Shown here: in pieces, positions 43,673-51,728 of the stretch | How positions within the stretch are numbered: position 1 is the first letter of the stretch | Layout: each line of letters starts with the position of its first letter | Assembly: GCA_902477755.1 (NCBI GenBank) | Contig: CABSIK010000006.1 | Span: 90,905 to 154,904 of the forward strand | Length of the DNA: 64,000 nt | Reading direction: 5' to 3' | Source of the DNA: an uncultured Clostridia bacterium | GTDB lineage: Bacteria; Bacillota; Clostridia; Lachnospirales; Anaerotignaceae | The notes under the pieces: model-generated | What the model saw: the letters and a program-made list of their open reading frames with translations, nothing else | What the model was told of the DNA's origin: nothing | Databases searched by the model: none | Made by a program: the position numbers and the translations under genes

Positions 43673-44332
43673 ATGAGATTGTACCGATTTTATTTGAAAC
43701 AAGGGGAAACACAGTTTTTGTTCCCCGTGACACCGTCACAGGTGCAGACGAAAGTGGGGAACTGCAATGAGACGGTGCAGATTTTACAGATGGGGCAGGC
43801 AAATCTGCTGAAAAATGCCGGACTGGAAGAAGTGCGGTTTCGGGCGTTGTTTCCAGGCAGGCAGTATCATTTTGTGCAGGTGGAAGAAGGATTTCGAGAG
43901 CCGTCTTATTTTCTGGAACGGTTGAAAGATTTCAAAAATGCAAAAACGCCTGTGCAGCTCATCATTTTCCGCAGGCTGGCGGACGGCAGTCAGATTTTTT
44001 GCAGCAATGTGGAAATGGGGCTGGAGGAATACACCATTGTGGAGCAAGGCGGCGAACAGGGGGATTTTTGGGTGGAAATTGCCCTGAAGGAATACCGAAA
44101 GATGCAGAGCATTGCTTACAGACCTGCAAGCAGTGGAAATACATTGGAGAAACAGCCGACACAACGACCTGCCAAGGAAACAGCAAAAACCTATGTGGTG
44201 CAAAAGGGGGACAACCTTTGGAACATTGCCAAAAAGGAATTGGGTGATGGAACCAAGTTTGGAGAACTGGCAGAGAAAAACGGCATCAGCAATCCTTCTT
44301 TGATTTACCCGGGACAAGTAATCAAGCTGTAA
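43673..44332 (+). CDS. LysM-containing baseplate protein (XkdP-like)
   Basis: 219 residues. The N-terminal 130 residues (MRLYRFYLKQGETQFLFPVT, then ELP-like strands and a long FREPSYFLERLKDFKNAKTP segment) match the XkdP/gp53-like fold. A C-terminal LysM domain follows a low-complexity linker (TYVVQKGDNLWNIAKKELGD, ending LIYPGQVIKL). LysM binds peptidoglycan, so this part probably positions the tail on the cell wall. ATG after AAGGGGGGATG. In PBSX it follows the tape measure; here it precedes it. Confidence 0.85.
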   Translation: MRLYRFYLKQGETQFLFPVTPSQVQTKVGNCNETVQILQMGQANLLKNAGLEEVRFRALFPGRQYHFVQVEEGFREPSYFLERLKDFKNAKTPVQLIIFRRLADGSQIFCSNVEMGLEEYTIVEQGGEQGDFWVEIALKEYRKMQSIAYRPASSGNTLEKQPTQRPAKETAKTYVVQKGDNLWNIAKKELGDGTKFGELAEKNGISNPSLIYPGQVIKL

Positions 44333-44344
44333 GGGGGCGAAAGA

Positions 44345-45319
44345 ATGGAATTTCGGATTTTGATTGCCCATAATGGTACGGTATATGATGCCACGCCAGT
44401 GACACTGGAAGGTGTGGAGCTTGTTCAGAGTATTCGTATGGAGGCAGGCTGTCTGCGGTTTTCAGTGGTGCGGGACGGCATTTTAAACTTTGTAGAAGGG
44501 GACAAAGTACAGTTTTATGTGGATGGGCTGCTGCGGTTTTCAGGCTGGGTCATGACAAAAGAACGTACATCGGCACAGATCATTGCAGTGACGGCTTATG
44601 ACATGCTTTTTTATCTGGCGAAAAACAAGGATACTTATGTTTACTGGGACAAGACGGCAACGGAAGTGGCAAAAATGATTGCCGCAGGGGCTGGGCTGCC
44701 TGTGGGAACCATGACAGATACAGGTTGGAAGATTCCCCAGCGTATTGAAGAAGGACAGACTTTGTTGGATATGATTCAGTCGGCGCTGGATTTGACGGAA
44801 AAAGCTACGGGAAAGGAATATTTTTTCTTTGACGGCGGCGGCAGGCTGATGTTACGGGAACGGCAGGAATTGGTGACAAATGGGGTGCTTCGCTGTGATG
44901 GTGGCATCAGTGATTACTGGTATCGAACAGACATCAGCAAAGACACCTGCAATACGGTGAAGCTCTATCAGGCTGGACGAAAGGAAACAGAACATCTGGC
45001 GTTTCAGGCGGAAAATGCGGAAAAGATAGGGACATGGGGAAAATTGCAATATTATGCCCATGTGCCTTTTACCTTAACAGAAACACAGCTGAAGGAAATG
45101 GCAGAAAGCGTTTTGCAGGAAAAATGCCGAGTGGTAAAAGAATTGACGGTGGAGAACATCAATGGGGATTTGTTTTTGACAGCTGGACAGTCGGTATATC
45201 TGGAAATCCCTGATCTGGCAGAGATCGGCATTGCACAAATGAGCCTTATTGAGAAATCCACCCATATTTTCAAAGATGGGGAACACAAAACGAAGTTGGA
45301 AATGAGAGTGGAGGCGTAA
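44345..45319 (+). CDS. baseplate hub protein (XkdQ/gpD-like)
   Basis: 324 residues with the late-control D/XkdQ fold: SIRMEAGCLRFSV, GDKVQFYVDGLLRFSGWVMT, ITAYDMLFYLAKNKDTYVY and the helical NTVKLYQAGRKETEHLAF, ending EHKTKLEMRVEA. Such proteins form the trimeric hub of the baseplate, to which the spike is attached. ATG 44345 after AAGGGGGCG. It stands directly behind the LysM protein, as in PBSX, and in front of the second chaperone cassette. Confidence 0.85.
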   Translation: MEFRILIAHNGTVYDATPVTLEGVELVQSIRMEAGCLRFSVVRDGILNFVEGDKVQFYVDGLLRFSGWVMTKERTSAQIIAVTAYDMLFYLAKNKDTYVYWDKTATEVAKMIAAGAGLPVGTMTDTGWKIPQRIEEGQTLLDMIQSALDLTEKATGKEYFFFDGGGRLMLRERQELVTNGVLRCDGGISDYWYRTDISKDTCNTVKLYQAGRKETEHLAFQAENAEKIGTWGKLQYYAHVPFTLTETQLKEMAESVLQEKCRVVKELTVENINGDLFLTAGQSVYLEIPDLAEIGIAQMSLIEKSTHIFKDGEHKTKLEMRVEA

Positions 45320-45320
45320 C

Positions 45321-45674
45321 ATGAGAGAGCTGGAATGTTTTTTTCAGGAGAATTGCTATCTGCCACCCAATGAGAAAGTCATGGTGTCTGACAGATTTGG
45401 AGATGGGAAACTGTTTTGGGAGATTCGGGCTGTAAGAGAAGCAGAACTGCGAAAGATGGAAAGAGAAACTGAGGAAAATCTCTGTGCGGCGGCGGTGATT
45501 TTCCCTGACTTGCAGGATAGAAAGTTATGGGAAAGCTATGGAGCAAAAAGCGGTGCGGAGGTACTGCAAAAAATGCTGACACCGGCAGAATATCTGCGGC
45601 TGCAAAAAGCGGTTATGGCACTGAACGGATTCCAGAAGCGAAAGGCAGAACGGAGAGAAACGGCAAAAAACTGA
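45321..45674 (+). CDS. tail assembly chaperone (XkdN-like), second copy, zero-frame product
   Basis: 117 residues in the zero frame. It shares the XkdN pattern of the copy at 43334 (SDRFGDGKLFWEIRAVREAE, AAAVIFPDLQDRKLWESYG, VLQKMLTPAEYLRLQKAVMA). The end GCA AAA AAC TGA carries a canonical slippery heptamer, and the -1 frame stays open for 54 more codons to 45835, giving a 171-residue fusion. This is the G/GT arrangement of lambda-like and contractile tails: a short and a long chaperone made in a fixed ratio, both acting on the tape measure. The gene lies directly before the short tape-measure candidate. Confidence 0.85.
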   Translation: MRELECFFQENCYLPPNEKVMVSDRFGDGKLFWEIRAVREAELRKMERETEENLCAAAVIFPDLQDRKLWESYGAKSGAEVLQKMLTPAEYLRLQKAVMALNGFQKRKAERRETAKN

Positions 45675-45719
45675 TACAGGAGGGTATTGACGAGGCAGAT
45701 TATGCCAGTTATGCCCTCC
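45665..45719 (+). promoter_or_regulatory. programmed -1 ribosomal frameshift signal
   Basis: The heptamer A AAA AAC (45665-45671) is in the right phase, one codon before the zero-frame stop. Seven bases downstream begins a stem GGAGGG (45679-45684) with CCCTCC (45714-45719), enclosing a small GGCA/TGCC stem (45694-45706). Both elements match standard -1 frameshift sites. The -1 frame reads KKLIQEGIDEADYASYALRK and continues to 45835. Confidence 0.85.
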
Positions 45720-45835
45720 GAAAATATGGGGTGCGCCCGAAGGAATGGGTGCAGATGGATTTGGCAGAGAGGATGTTTTACTGCGCTGTCATTGATTTGG
45801 AAATAGAAAAAATGCAGGAGGCGGAAAGGGGGTAA
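45671..45835 (+). CDS. -1 frame extension of the tail assembly chaperone (T domain)
   Basis: 54 codons reached only by frameshifting from the gene at 45321; there is no credible independent start. The product part reads LIQEGIDEADYASYALRKYG, then VRPKEWVQMDLAERMFYCAV and a helical end. In tailed phages this T-type domain recruits the tail tube to the chaperone-tape measure complex. It stops 5 bp before the next start codon, whose ribosome site (AAGGGGG) lies inside the extension. Confidence 0.8.
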   Translation: MIQEGIDEADYASYALRKYGVRPKEWVQMDLAERMFYCAVIDLEIEKMQEAERG

Positions 45836-45839
45836 GGTT

Positions 45840-46505
45840 ATGGAAATATCATCTTTTCTGAAAATGTGGATGGATGTCTGGAAGGAAGCAGAGGAAAATG
45901 GTCTGAAGATGCCGGAGGAAACAGTTTTTTTTCGGGGAAAAGAAACAGGAAATGATGAAGTTATGAAAGAAATCATCAAGTTTTTGCCGAAAAGGGATTT
46001 TTCGGCAGAGGATAAGAAAACAACAGTAGGTTCTTCGGAAAAGGCTGTTTCTCAAAGAAATTCGATGACCATCTTGGAAAGAGCACAGAAGGAAAAAGAA
46101 AACATTTCTTTTTTGGAGGAGAGAAAAAAGCAGATTGTTGCCAATATGGAGGTCATTGGAGAAAGAGTTCAGGAAAAAAATCAGTGGAAGTCTGAAGAAA
46201 ACTTTTGGATGGCGCAGACGGAACAAGCTGCAAAAATGTCCACAGAAATGGCTGGAACAGGAATAGAGAAAATGGGAGAAACTCTGCCTTCACCAATTTT
46301 TGCGGCAGATGGCACAGAAGGAGAAATTCTGCGGCTGCTGCGGCAATGGCAGAAGAAAGAGAATACCTCTGAAGCATCCCAGCAGATTTCCATTTCCATT
46401 GGGCAGGTAAGAGAAAGTGCTGATGTAAATCAAGTTATGGAAGCGTTGACTACAAAACTGCGAGAAGCCCATCTTTCCAGCGTCAGAAAGGCAAGAGGGG
46501 GTTGA
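45840..46505 (+). CDS. candidate short tape measure protein
   Basis: A 221-residue, highly helical and charged protein in the exact tape-measure position (right after the frameshifted chaperone). The C-terminal segment ISISIGQVRESADVNQVMEA, followed by LTTKLREA, resembles the last residues of many clostridial tape measures (short strand, then R-E-x-A-D-x-x-x-I/V helix). Normal tape measures have about 600-1500 residues and hydrophobic segments. None is seen here and no other gene in the cluster is long enough. At about 1.5 angstrom per residue the tail would be near 33 nm. Alternatives: an internally deleted tape measure, or a different helical tail protein. ATG after AAGGGGG. Confidence 0.55.
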   Translation: MEISSFLKMWMDVWKEAEENGLKMPEETVFFRGKETGNDEVMKEIIKFLPKRDFSAEDKKTTVGSSEKAVSQRNSMTILERAQKEKENISFLEERKKQIVANMEVIGERVQEKNQWKSEENFWMAQTEQAAKMSTEMAGTGIEKMGETLPSPIFAADGTEGEILRLLRQWQKKENTSEASQQISISIGQVRESADVNQVMEALTTKLREAHLSSVRKARGG

Positions 46506-46508
46506 GGA

Positions 46509-46847
46509 ATGATCGAGTTATTGAAGGAAATTGCTTTGGAGGCGGTAGACAGAGGCAGTATGGCAGATTTCTGCACAGGAACCGTTGTATCGGCAGTACC
46601 TCTTTCCATTCAAATTGAAAATGGCCCTTTGCTGGCACAGCGTTTTTTGCTTTTGAGCAGAAATGTAACAGAGTATGAAGAATTGGGGAAAATTCGTACT
46701 TGGACAGAAGCGGAAGGAGACAGATGGTCTTTTTATCGTATGATACGAGGAACGGCTTTGCAGGCAGGGGAAAAAGTGTTGCTGGCAAAAGTGTCAGGTG
46801 GTCAGCAGTACATTGTGCTGGACAGGGTGAAAGGAGGAGGTCAATGA
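46509..46847 (+). CDS. DUF2577 baseplate-region protein (XkdR-like)
   Basis: 112 residues. The segment VVSAVPLSIQIENGPLLAQR, followed by FLLLSRNV, is the hallmark of the DUF2577/XkdR family found in baseplates of PBSX-like tails. The beta-rich middle fits a small OB-type or spike-like fold. Start ATG 46509 after TTGAGGA. It overlaps the next gene by ATGA, as expected for tightly coupled baseplate genes. Confidence 0.8.
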   Translation: MIELLKEIALEAVDRGSMADFCTGTVVSAVPLSIQIENGPLLAQRFLLLSRNVTEYEELGKIRTWTEAEGDRWSFYRMIRGTALQAGEKVLLAKVSGGQQYIVLDRVKGGGQ

Positions 46848-47242
46848 TTCCCACAGGAACAGAAATGTTGATACTGGATACATCAGAGCATATACCCTCC
46901 ATGACATACCGCATGTCAGAAGAGAAAAAAGAAATCAGAGGTGCATTGGATGGCTTGGAAACGATGAAACAGGCTATTTACAAGATATTGCAGACGGAAC
47001 GGTATAAGTATCTCATATATGACTGGAATTATGGTGTGGAACTGGAAGATCTGTATGGAAAGGCAGTTAGTTTTGTGATTCCGGAGCTGCAAAGAAGGAT
47101 TACAGAGGCACTTCTTGCAGATGACCGCATCGAAGCGGTAACGGATTTTTCTTTTCAAACAGAAAAGGGCAGTGTGACAGCAACCTTTCGGGTACAGACT
47201 ATATGGGGGGATTTGGAGGCAGAAAGGACGGTGGAAATCTGA
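46844..47242 (+). CDS. DUF2634 baseplate wedge protein (XkdS, gp25/gpW-like)
   Basis: 132 residues starting at ATG 46844 after AAGGAGGAGG; the much longer upstream frame lies inside the preceding gene. The text RGALDGLETMKQAIYKILQT, then KYLIYDWNYGVELEDLYGKA and a C-terminal TFRVQTIWGDLEAERTVEI match the gp25-like wedge fold of XkdS. It joins the sheath to the baseplate. No gap precedes the baseplate J gene. Confidence 0.88.
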   Translation: MIPTGTEMLILDTSEHIPSMTYRMSEEKKEIRGALDGLETMKQAIYKILQTERYKYLIYDWNYGVELEDLYGKAVSFVIPELQRRITEALLADDRIEAVTDFSFQTEKGSVTATFRVQTIWGDLEAERTVEI

Positions 47243-48310
47243 ATGTACGAAAGCTATGAGGAATTGATGGAAAGAAAGCTGGCAATGACCCAAGACAAAA
47301 GGGACAGACGGCAGGGGAGTCTGATCTTTGATGCCATGGGACCTAACGCGGCAGAAACAGCAGCTTTTTACGCAGATCTGACCATGCTGGAAAACAGAAC
47401 CTTTGCGGATACGGCAACAGGGGATGACCTGACAAGACGATGTGCGGAAAGAGGTGTTATGCGCAAAGAGGCGACAAAGGCAACTTTTTATGGAAGTTTT
47501 ACGGACACAGAAGGAGAAGCTTATTCGCTGAAACAGGGAGAACGGTTTTATCTGGAACCTTATTACTATCATGTGCTTATGGAAGAAAACGGCAGAGTGG
47601 TGCTGGAATGTGAAACAGCTGGAGAGGATGGCAACAGTTATCTGGGGACGCTGCTGCCAGTGAACCATCTGGAAGGGCTGGCAGAGGCAAAACTGACAGA
47701 GCTGCGGACTGACGGCGAGGATGCAGAAAGCGATGATATGCTGCGGCAACGGTATATGGCCAGTTTTTCGGCAGATGCCTTTGGGGGAAATATTGCGGAC
47801 TATAAACTGAAAGTTGGGGCATTGCAGAATGTGGGCGGCGTGAAGGTCTATCCCGTGTGGCAGGGGGGCGGTACGGTAAAGTTGGTCATTATCGACCAAG
47901 GATGGAAAGCACCTACGGAAATGGAATTGGAGGCTTTGCAGAAAGAAATCGACCCAGAAATGCGAGGAGAAGGATATGGGATTGCGCCCATTGGACACAA
48001 GGTGACTGTGGCAGGTGTGACAGAAGTAAAATGCAATGTTGCTATGGAGATCACTTGGCAGGCTGATGCGGATACAGAAAGCGGCAAAAGAGAGATACAG
48101 GAAAGAATTGAGACATATCTGCTGGAGCTGCGGAAAGCATGGGCAGAATCGGAGTATCTGATCGTCAGAATCAGCTATCTGGAATCGGCAGCTCTTGCGG
48201 CTACGGGAGTGCTGGATGTGCAGAACTGCACCATCAATGGACTGGGAAGTAATTTGCAGATGGGAGTGGATGAAATTCCTGTTTTGGAAGGATTTGAGGT
48301 GGTGGCATGA
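47243..48310 (+). CDS. baseplate J-like protein (XkdT)
   Basis: 355 residues beginning MYESYEELMERKLAMTQDKR. Family marks: SLIFDAMGPNAAETAAFYAD, FADTATGDDLTRRCAERGVM, RKEATKATFYGSFT and AESDDMLRQRYMASFSADAF. J-type proteins form the wedges that trigger sheath contraction. ATG follows the previous stop by one base. Its stop overlaps the start of the last gene of the cluster. It appears full length for the family. Confidence 0.92.
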   Translation: MYESYEELMERKLAMTQDKRDRRQGSLIFDAMGPNAAETAAFYADLTMLENRTFADTATGDDLTRRCAERGVMRKEATKATFYGSFTDTEGEAYSLKQGERFYLEPYYYHVLMEENGRVVLECETAGEDGNSYLGTLLPVNHLEGLAEAKLTELRTDGEDAESDDMLRQRYMASFSADAFGGNIADYKLKVGALQNVGGVKVYPVWQGGGTVKLVIIDQGWKAPTEMELEALQKEIDPEMRGEGYGIAPIGHKVTVAGVTEVKCNVAMEITWQADADTESGKREIQERIETYLLELRKAWAESEYLIVRISYLESAALAATGVLDVQNCTINGLGSNLQMGVDEIPVLEGFEVVA

Positions 48311-48876
48311 CGGCACAGAGATATTTGCAGTATTTACCTGATTTTATGGCAGAATATGCGGAATTTCAAAAATTAGGAGAAATAGAAGGGGAGATTCTGG
48401 AGGAAGAAGCCAAAGCAAAGCAGGATGCAGAGCAGGATCAATGGATTCTCACTTCCAGCCGAAAGGGGCTTTTGCGCCGGGCTGCTATGATGGGACTTGT
48501 GGCGGCAGAAATGGAAGATACAGAAGCGTTACGGGAAAGGGTGCTTTCCTATTGGAACAGCAGACGACCGTACACATTTTCCATGATGCAGGAATGGCTG
48601 GATACGTTTTGTGGTGCAGGCAATTATCAAGCGAAGTTGGACTATGAAGCCTATCGGCTGACCATTGTATTGGAGCTGAAAGAAAAGGAAAAGCAGGAAC
48701 AGATTTTGTCCTACTGGAAAACACTGATTCCTGCCAATCTGGTTCTTGAGGTGCTGCTCAATACCAATACTTATGGGAAAGTAGGGGCACTGCTTCATGG
48801 GGAACTGAAAGAAAGCGGATGGACTTATGGAGAAATTCCCTTCGCGGATTTGTCAGGAAATATAAAAGTATCATAA
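48307..48876 (+). CDS. tail protein I-like/XkdU (DUF2313)
   Basis: 189 residues, last gene of the cluster. Pattern: RYLQYLPDFMAEYAEFQKLG, SSRKGLLRRAAMMGLVA, YWNSRRPYTFSMMQEWLDTF and YEAYRLTIVLELKEKEKQEQ, as in XkdU/YmfQ proteins that connect wedges to tail fibres. In PBSX a fibre gene (xkdV) and the lysis genes follow. Here a terminator follows after 37 bp and then secG. The last residues (GNIKVS) show no truncation. Confidence 0.88.
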   Translation: MTAQRYLQYLPDFMAEYAEFQKLGEIEGEILEEEAKAKQDAEQDQWILTSSRKGLLRRAAMMGLVAAEMEDTEALRERVLSYWNSRRPYTFSMMQEWLDTFCGAGNYQAKLDYEAYRLTIVLELKEKEKQEQILSYWKTLIPANLVLEVLLNTNTYGKVGALLHGELKESGWTYGEIPFADLSGNIKVS

Positions 48877-48913
48877 TATGTTTAACATACATGGGTTTGT
48901 TTTTCAGAAAAGG

Positions 48914-48952
48914 GCGGAAAAGATCGAAAAAAATCTTTTTCGCTTTTTCTTT
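48914..48952 (+). terminator. terminator of the phage-derived cluster
   Basis: GCGGAAAAGAT pairs with ATCTTTTTCGC (one G-T pair), then TTTTTCTTTT. Confidence 0.88.
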
Positions 48953-49014
48953 TGGCGAGAAAATGATATTTTTCTTAAAATCCCTTTGAAAGCCTGACTT
49001 TTTTGGAAAAAGAC

Positions 49015-49043
49015 TTGCAGGCAGGGCGGTAGTATGATACAAT
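49015..49043 (+). promoter_or_regulatory. secG promoter
   Basis: TTGCAG (49015-49020) and TACAAT (49038-49043), 17-bp spacer. Confidence 0.75.
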
Positions 49044-49112
49044 ACTTTTACTGTTTGAAAATGAGAATGGTTTTTTGTGACCATTACAAATAATATTGGG
49101 AGGTTTTGACAC

Positions 49113-49355
49113 ATGGCAACACTTGGTTTAGTATTATCCGTTGTAATGATTATTCTGTCTGTTTTACTGTGCATTATCATTCTGTTACAGTCCAAACGTT
49201 CTGCTGGTCTGGGCGCAATTGGCGGCGGCGGCAGCGGCGACACATACTGGAGTAAAAATAAAGGCAGTTCCATGGAAGGCGCGTTGGAAAGATACACAAA
49301 AATCGGCGGCGCTCTGTTCATGATTATTGCACTGGTAATTAATCTGATTGGATAA
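49113..49355 (+). CDS. secG: preprotein translocase subunit SecG
   Basis: 80 residues, usual for SecG: two membrane helices (about 4-24 and 58-78) around a Gly/Ser-rich loop (GLGAIGGGGSGDTYWSK). SecG joins SecY and SecE in the export channel. ATG after GGGAGG. The order secG-rnr-smpB-ssrA is a common Firmicute arrangement. A terminator lies between secG and rnr. Confidence 0.95.
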   Translation: MATLGLVLSVVMIILSVLLCIIILLQSKRSAGLGAIGGGGSGDTYWSKNKGSSMEGALERYTKIGGALFMIIALVINLIG

Positions 49356-49364
49356 GAACGAGCG

Positions 49365-49392
49365 AGGGATGCAGAAATGCGTCCCTTTTTTT
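49365..49392 (+). terminator. secG terminator
   Basis: AGGGATGC pairs with GCGTCCCT (one T-G pair), then TTTTTT. The rnr start lies 29 bp beyond. Confidence 0.8.
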
Positions 49393-49420
49393 GTAGAAAG
49401 AAAGGAGAAAAGGAGGAAAT

Positions 49421-51568
49421 ATGGAGAAAGAATTATTACAGGAAAGAAAAGAACGCATTCTGGAATGCATGAAAAGTCCGGCTTATGTGCCCATGAAACG
49501 CAAAGACATGCGTGTGATCTTAGGTGTGCCGGAAGAAGATCGGACATATTTTGAACAAATCATCGCAGAACTCATTGATGAAGGAAAAATATTTGAAACA
49601 AAAAGAGGAAAACTGGCTGTGCCGGAAACATTGCAGATGGCAACGGGAACATTCATCAGCCATGCAAAGGGCTTTGGCTTTGTCACACCGGACGAGGGCG
49701 GTGCGGATATTTTCATTCCCGCATCAGAAACCAATGGTGCTTTGCAGAAAGACCGGGTGCTGTACAAAGTGACCGGTGGCGGCGGCAGCGGCAGAAAAGC
49801 AGAAGGCACCATCATTCGCGTGCTGGAAAGAGGCATGACCCGTCTGGTTGGTCTTTTTGAGCAGGTGAAAGGCTTTGGCTTTGTCACAGCAGACGATAAA
49901 AAGGTTGCAAAAGATATTTTCATTTCCAGAGAAAACACCATGGGTGCTGTGACCGGGCATAAAGTTGTGGTAGAAATTACGGACTACGGCGAGGACAGAC
50001 GGAATCCAGAAGGGAAAATCATTGAAATTCTGGGGCATATCAACGACCCCGGTGTGGACATCCTTTCTGTGATTCGCAGATATGAACTGCCTGTGGAATT
50101 CCCTGAGGAAGTCTATCAGGAAATCGAAAATGTGGAACTGGAAATCAATGAAAAAGAACTGATGGGCAGAGAAGATTTGCGAAATGTGCTGACCATTACC
50201 ATTGACGGGGAAGATTCCAAAGACTTGGACGATGCTGTTTCCCTGACAAAATTGGATAACGGCAATTATGAACTGGGCGTGCATATTGCGGACGTTTCCC
50301 ATTATGTGCAGGAACATACGGCTTTGGACAAAGAGGCTTACGAAAGAGGTACCAGTGTGTATTTGGTGGATCGGGTCATTCCCATGCTGCCCCATAAGCT
50401 TAGCAATGGCATTTGTTCCCTGAATCCTCATGAAGATCGTCTTGCCTTGAGCTGTATCATGGAAATTGACCATAGAGGCTATGTGGTGAACCATCGGGTA
50501 GTCAATTCTGTGATTTATTCCGATTACCGCATGACATACACTGCCGTTAGGGAAATTCTGGAGGACAAAACACCGGAACTTTTGGAAAAATACGCAGAAA
50601 TCGTTCCTATGCTGGAAGAAATGAACGAACTGAGAGAAATTCTGGTGGCAAAACGGAAAAAACGTGGTTCTGTGAACTTTGACCTGCCAGAATCTAAAAT
50701 CATTCTGGACAAGCAGGGCAAACCCATTGACATCAAGCCCTATGACCGGAATATTGCCACAAACCTAATTGAGGAATTTATGCTGGTCTGCAATGAAACC
50801 GTTGCGGAAAACTTTTTCTGGCAGGAAATTCCCTTTGTATTCCGTTCCCATCAGGAACCGGACGAAGAAAAAACAGAAAAAATGGAACAGTTCATCCGTG
50901 GCTTTGGCTACCGTGTGAAGAAAAAAGATGGGGAAATTCATCCCAGAGAAATCCAGCGGGTGCTGGCAGAAGTGGAAGGCAAGCCGGAAGAACGCATCAT
51001 CACCCGTATAGTGCTGCGCAGCATGATGCAGGCAAGATACACAGCGGACAATCAGGGACATTTTGGTCTGGCGGCAAAATATTACTGCCACTTTACCTCT
51101 CCTATTCGCCGTTATCCTGACTTGGAAATCCACCGCCTTATCAAACTCACATTAGCAGGAGAGATGAGCGGCAGACGGGAACAGTCCTATCGGAAGAAAA
51201 TGCCGGATATTGCCCAGCATTGTTCCAAACGGGAACGTGTGGCAGAGGACGCTGAACGGGATACAGACGCACTGAAGAAAGTAGAATTTATGCTGGATAA
51301 AATAGGCGAAACTTATGAAGGCATCATCTCCGGCGTGACCAACTGGGGTATTTATGTGGAGCTGGCAAATACCGTGGAAGGCATGGTTGCTCTGAATCAG
51401 CTGGATGATGACTATTATGAATTTGATGACAGAAACATGCAGGTAGTGGGTAAACGAGGCGGAAAGATTTATCGCCTTGGGGACGCTGTGCAAGTAACTG
51501 TGGCAAAGGTATCTAAGGAATTGGGAACCATTGATTTTGTCTTTGCGGAGGAAGCATTTGAATTTTAA
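49421..51568 (+). CDS. rnr: ribonuclease R
   Basis: 715 residues. Order: an N-terminal helix-turn-helix (about 1-65), two cold-shock/OB domains (GFGFVTPDEGGADIFIP and VKGFGFVTADDKKVAKDIFI), the RNB catalytic domain (ITIDGEDSKDLDDAVSLTKL with the conserved Asp residues, then GVHIADVSHYVQ) and a C-terminal S1 domain (GIISGVTNWGIYVELANTVE). RNase R degrades structured RNA and takes part in tmRNA-linked decay of nonstop messages, fitting its place before smpB and ssrA. ATG after AAGGAGG. Confidence 0.96.
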   Translation: MEKELLQERKERILECMKSPAYVPMKRKDMRVILGVPEEDRTYFEQIIAELIDEGKIFETKRGKLAVPETLQMATGTFISHAKGFGFVTPDEGGADIFIPASETNGALQKDRVLYKVTGGGGSGRKAEGTIIRVLERGMTRLVGLFEQVKGFGFVTADDKKVAKDIFISRENTMGAVTGHKVVVEITDYGEDRRNPEGKIIEILGHINDPGVDILSVIRRYELPVEFPEEVYQEIENVELEINEKELMGREDLRNVLTITIDGEDSKDLDDAVSLTKLDNGNYELGVHIADVSHYVQEHTALDKEAYERGTSVYLVDRVIPMLPHKLSNGICSLNPHEDRLALSCIMEIDHRGYVVNHRVVNSVIYSDYRMTYTAVREILEDKTPELLEKYAEIVPMLEEMNELREILVAKRKKRGSVNFDLPESKIILDKQGKPIDIKPYDRNIATNLIEEFMLVCNETVAENFFWQEIPFVFRSHQEPDEEKTEKMEQFIRGFGYRVKKKDGEIHPREIQRVLAEVEGKPEERIITRIVLRSMMQARYTADNQGHFGLAAKYYCHFTSPIRRYPDLEIHRLIKLTLAGEMSGRREQSYRKKMPDIAQHCSKRERVAEDAERDTDALKKVEFMLDKIGETYEGIISGVTNWGIYVELANTVEGMVALNQLDDDYYEFDDRNMQVVGKRGGKIYRLGDAVQVTVAKVSKELGTIDFVFAEEAFEF

Positions 51569-51578
51569 ATGATTATCT

Positions 51579-51628
51579 GACAAAAGCTGGAATCTGATAA
51601 TGATTTCAGCTTTTGTCAAAAATTTTTC
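51579..51628 (+). terminator. rnr terminator
   Basis: GACAAAAGCTGGAATC pairs with GATTTCAGCTTTTGTC, then AAAAATTTTTCC. The stem again carries the AGCTGGAATC motif shared with other terminators of this window. Confidence 0.7.
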
Positions 51629-51728
51629 CTGTATGAGGATGGCTTCTTTGACAGAATATATAGAAGAAATATTTTTGGATTTGCGAAAACTGTCATATTT
51701 CTTTTGAAATTTGTAACAGAAACGTCAT

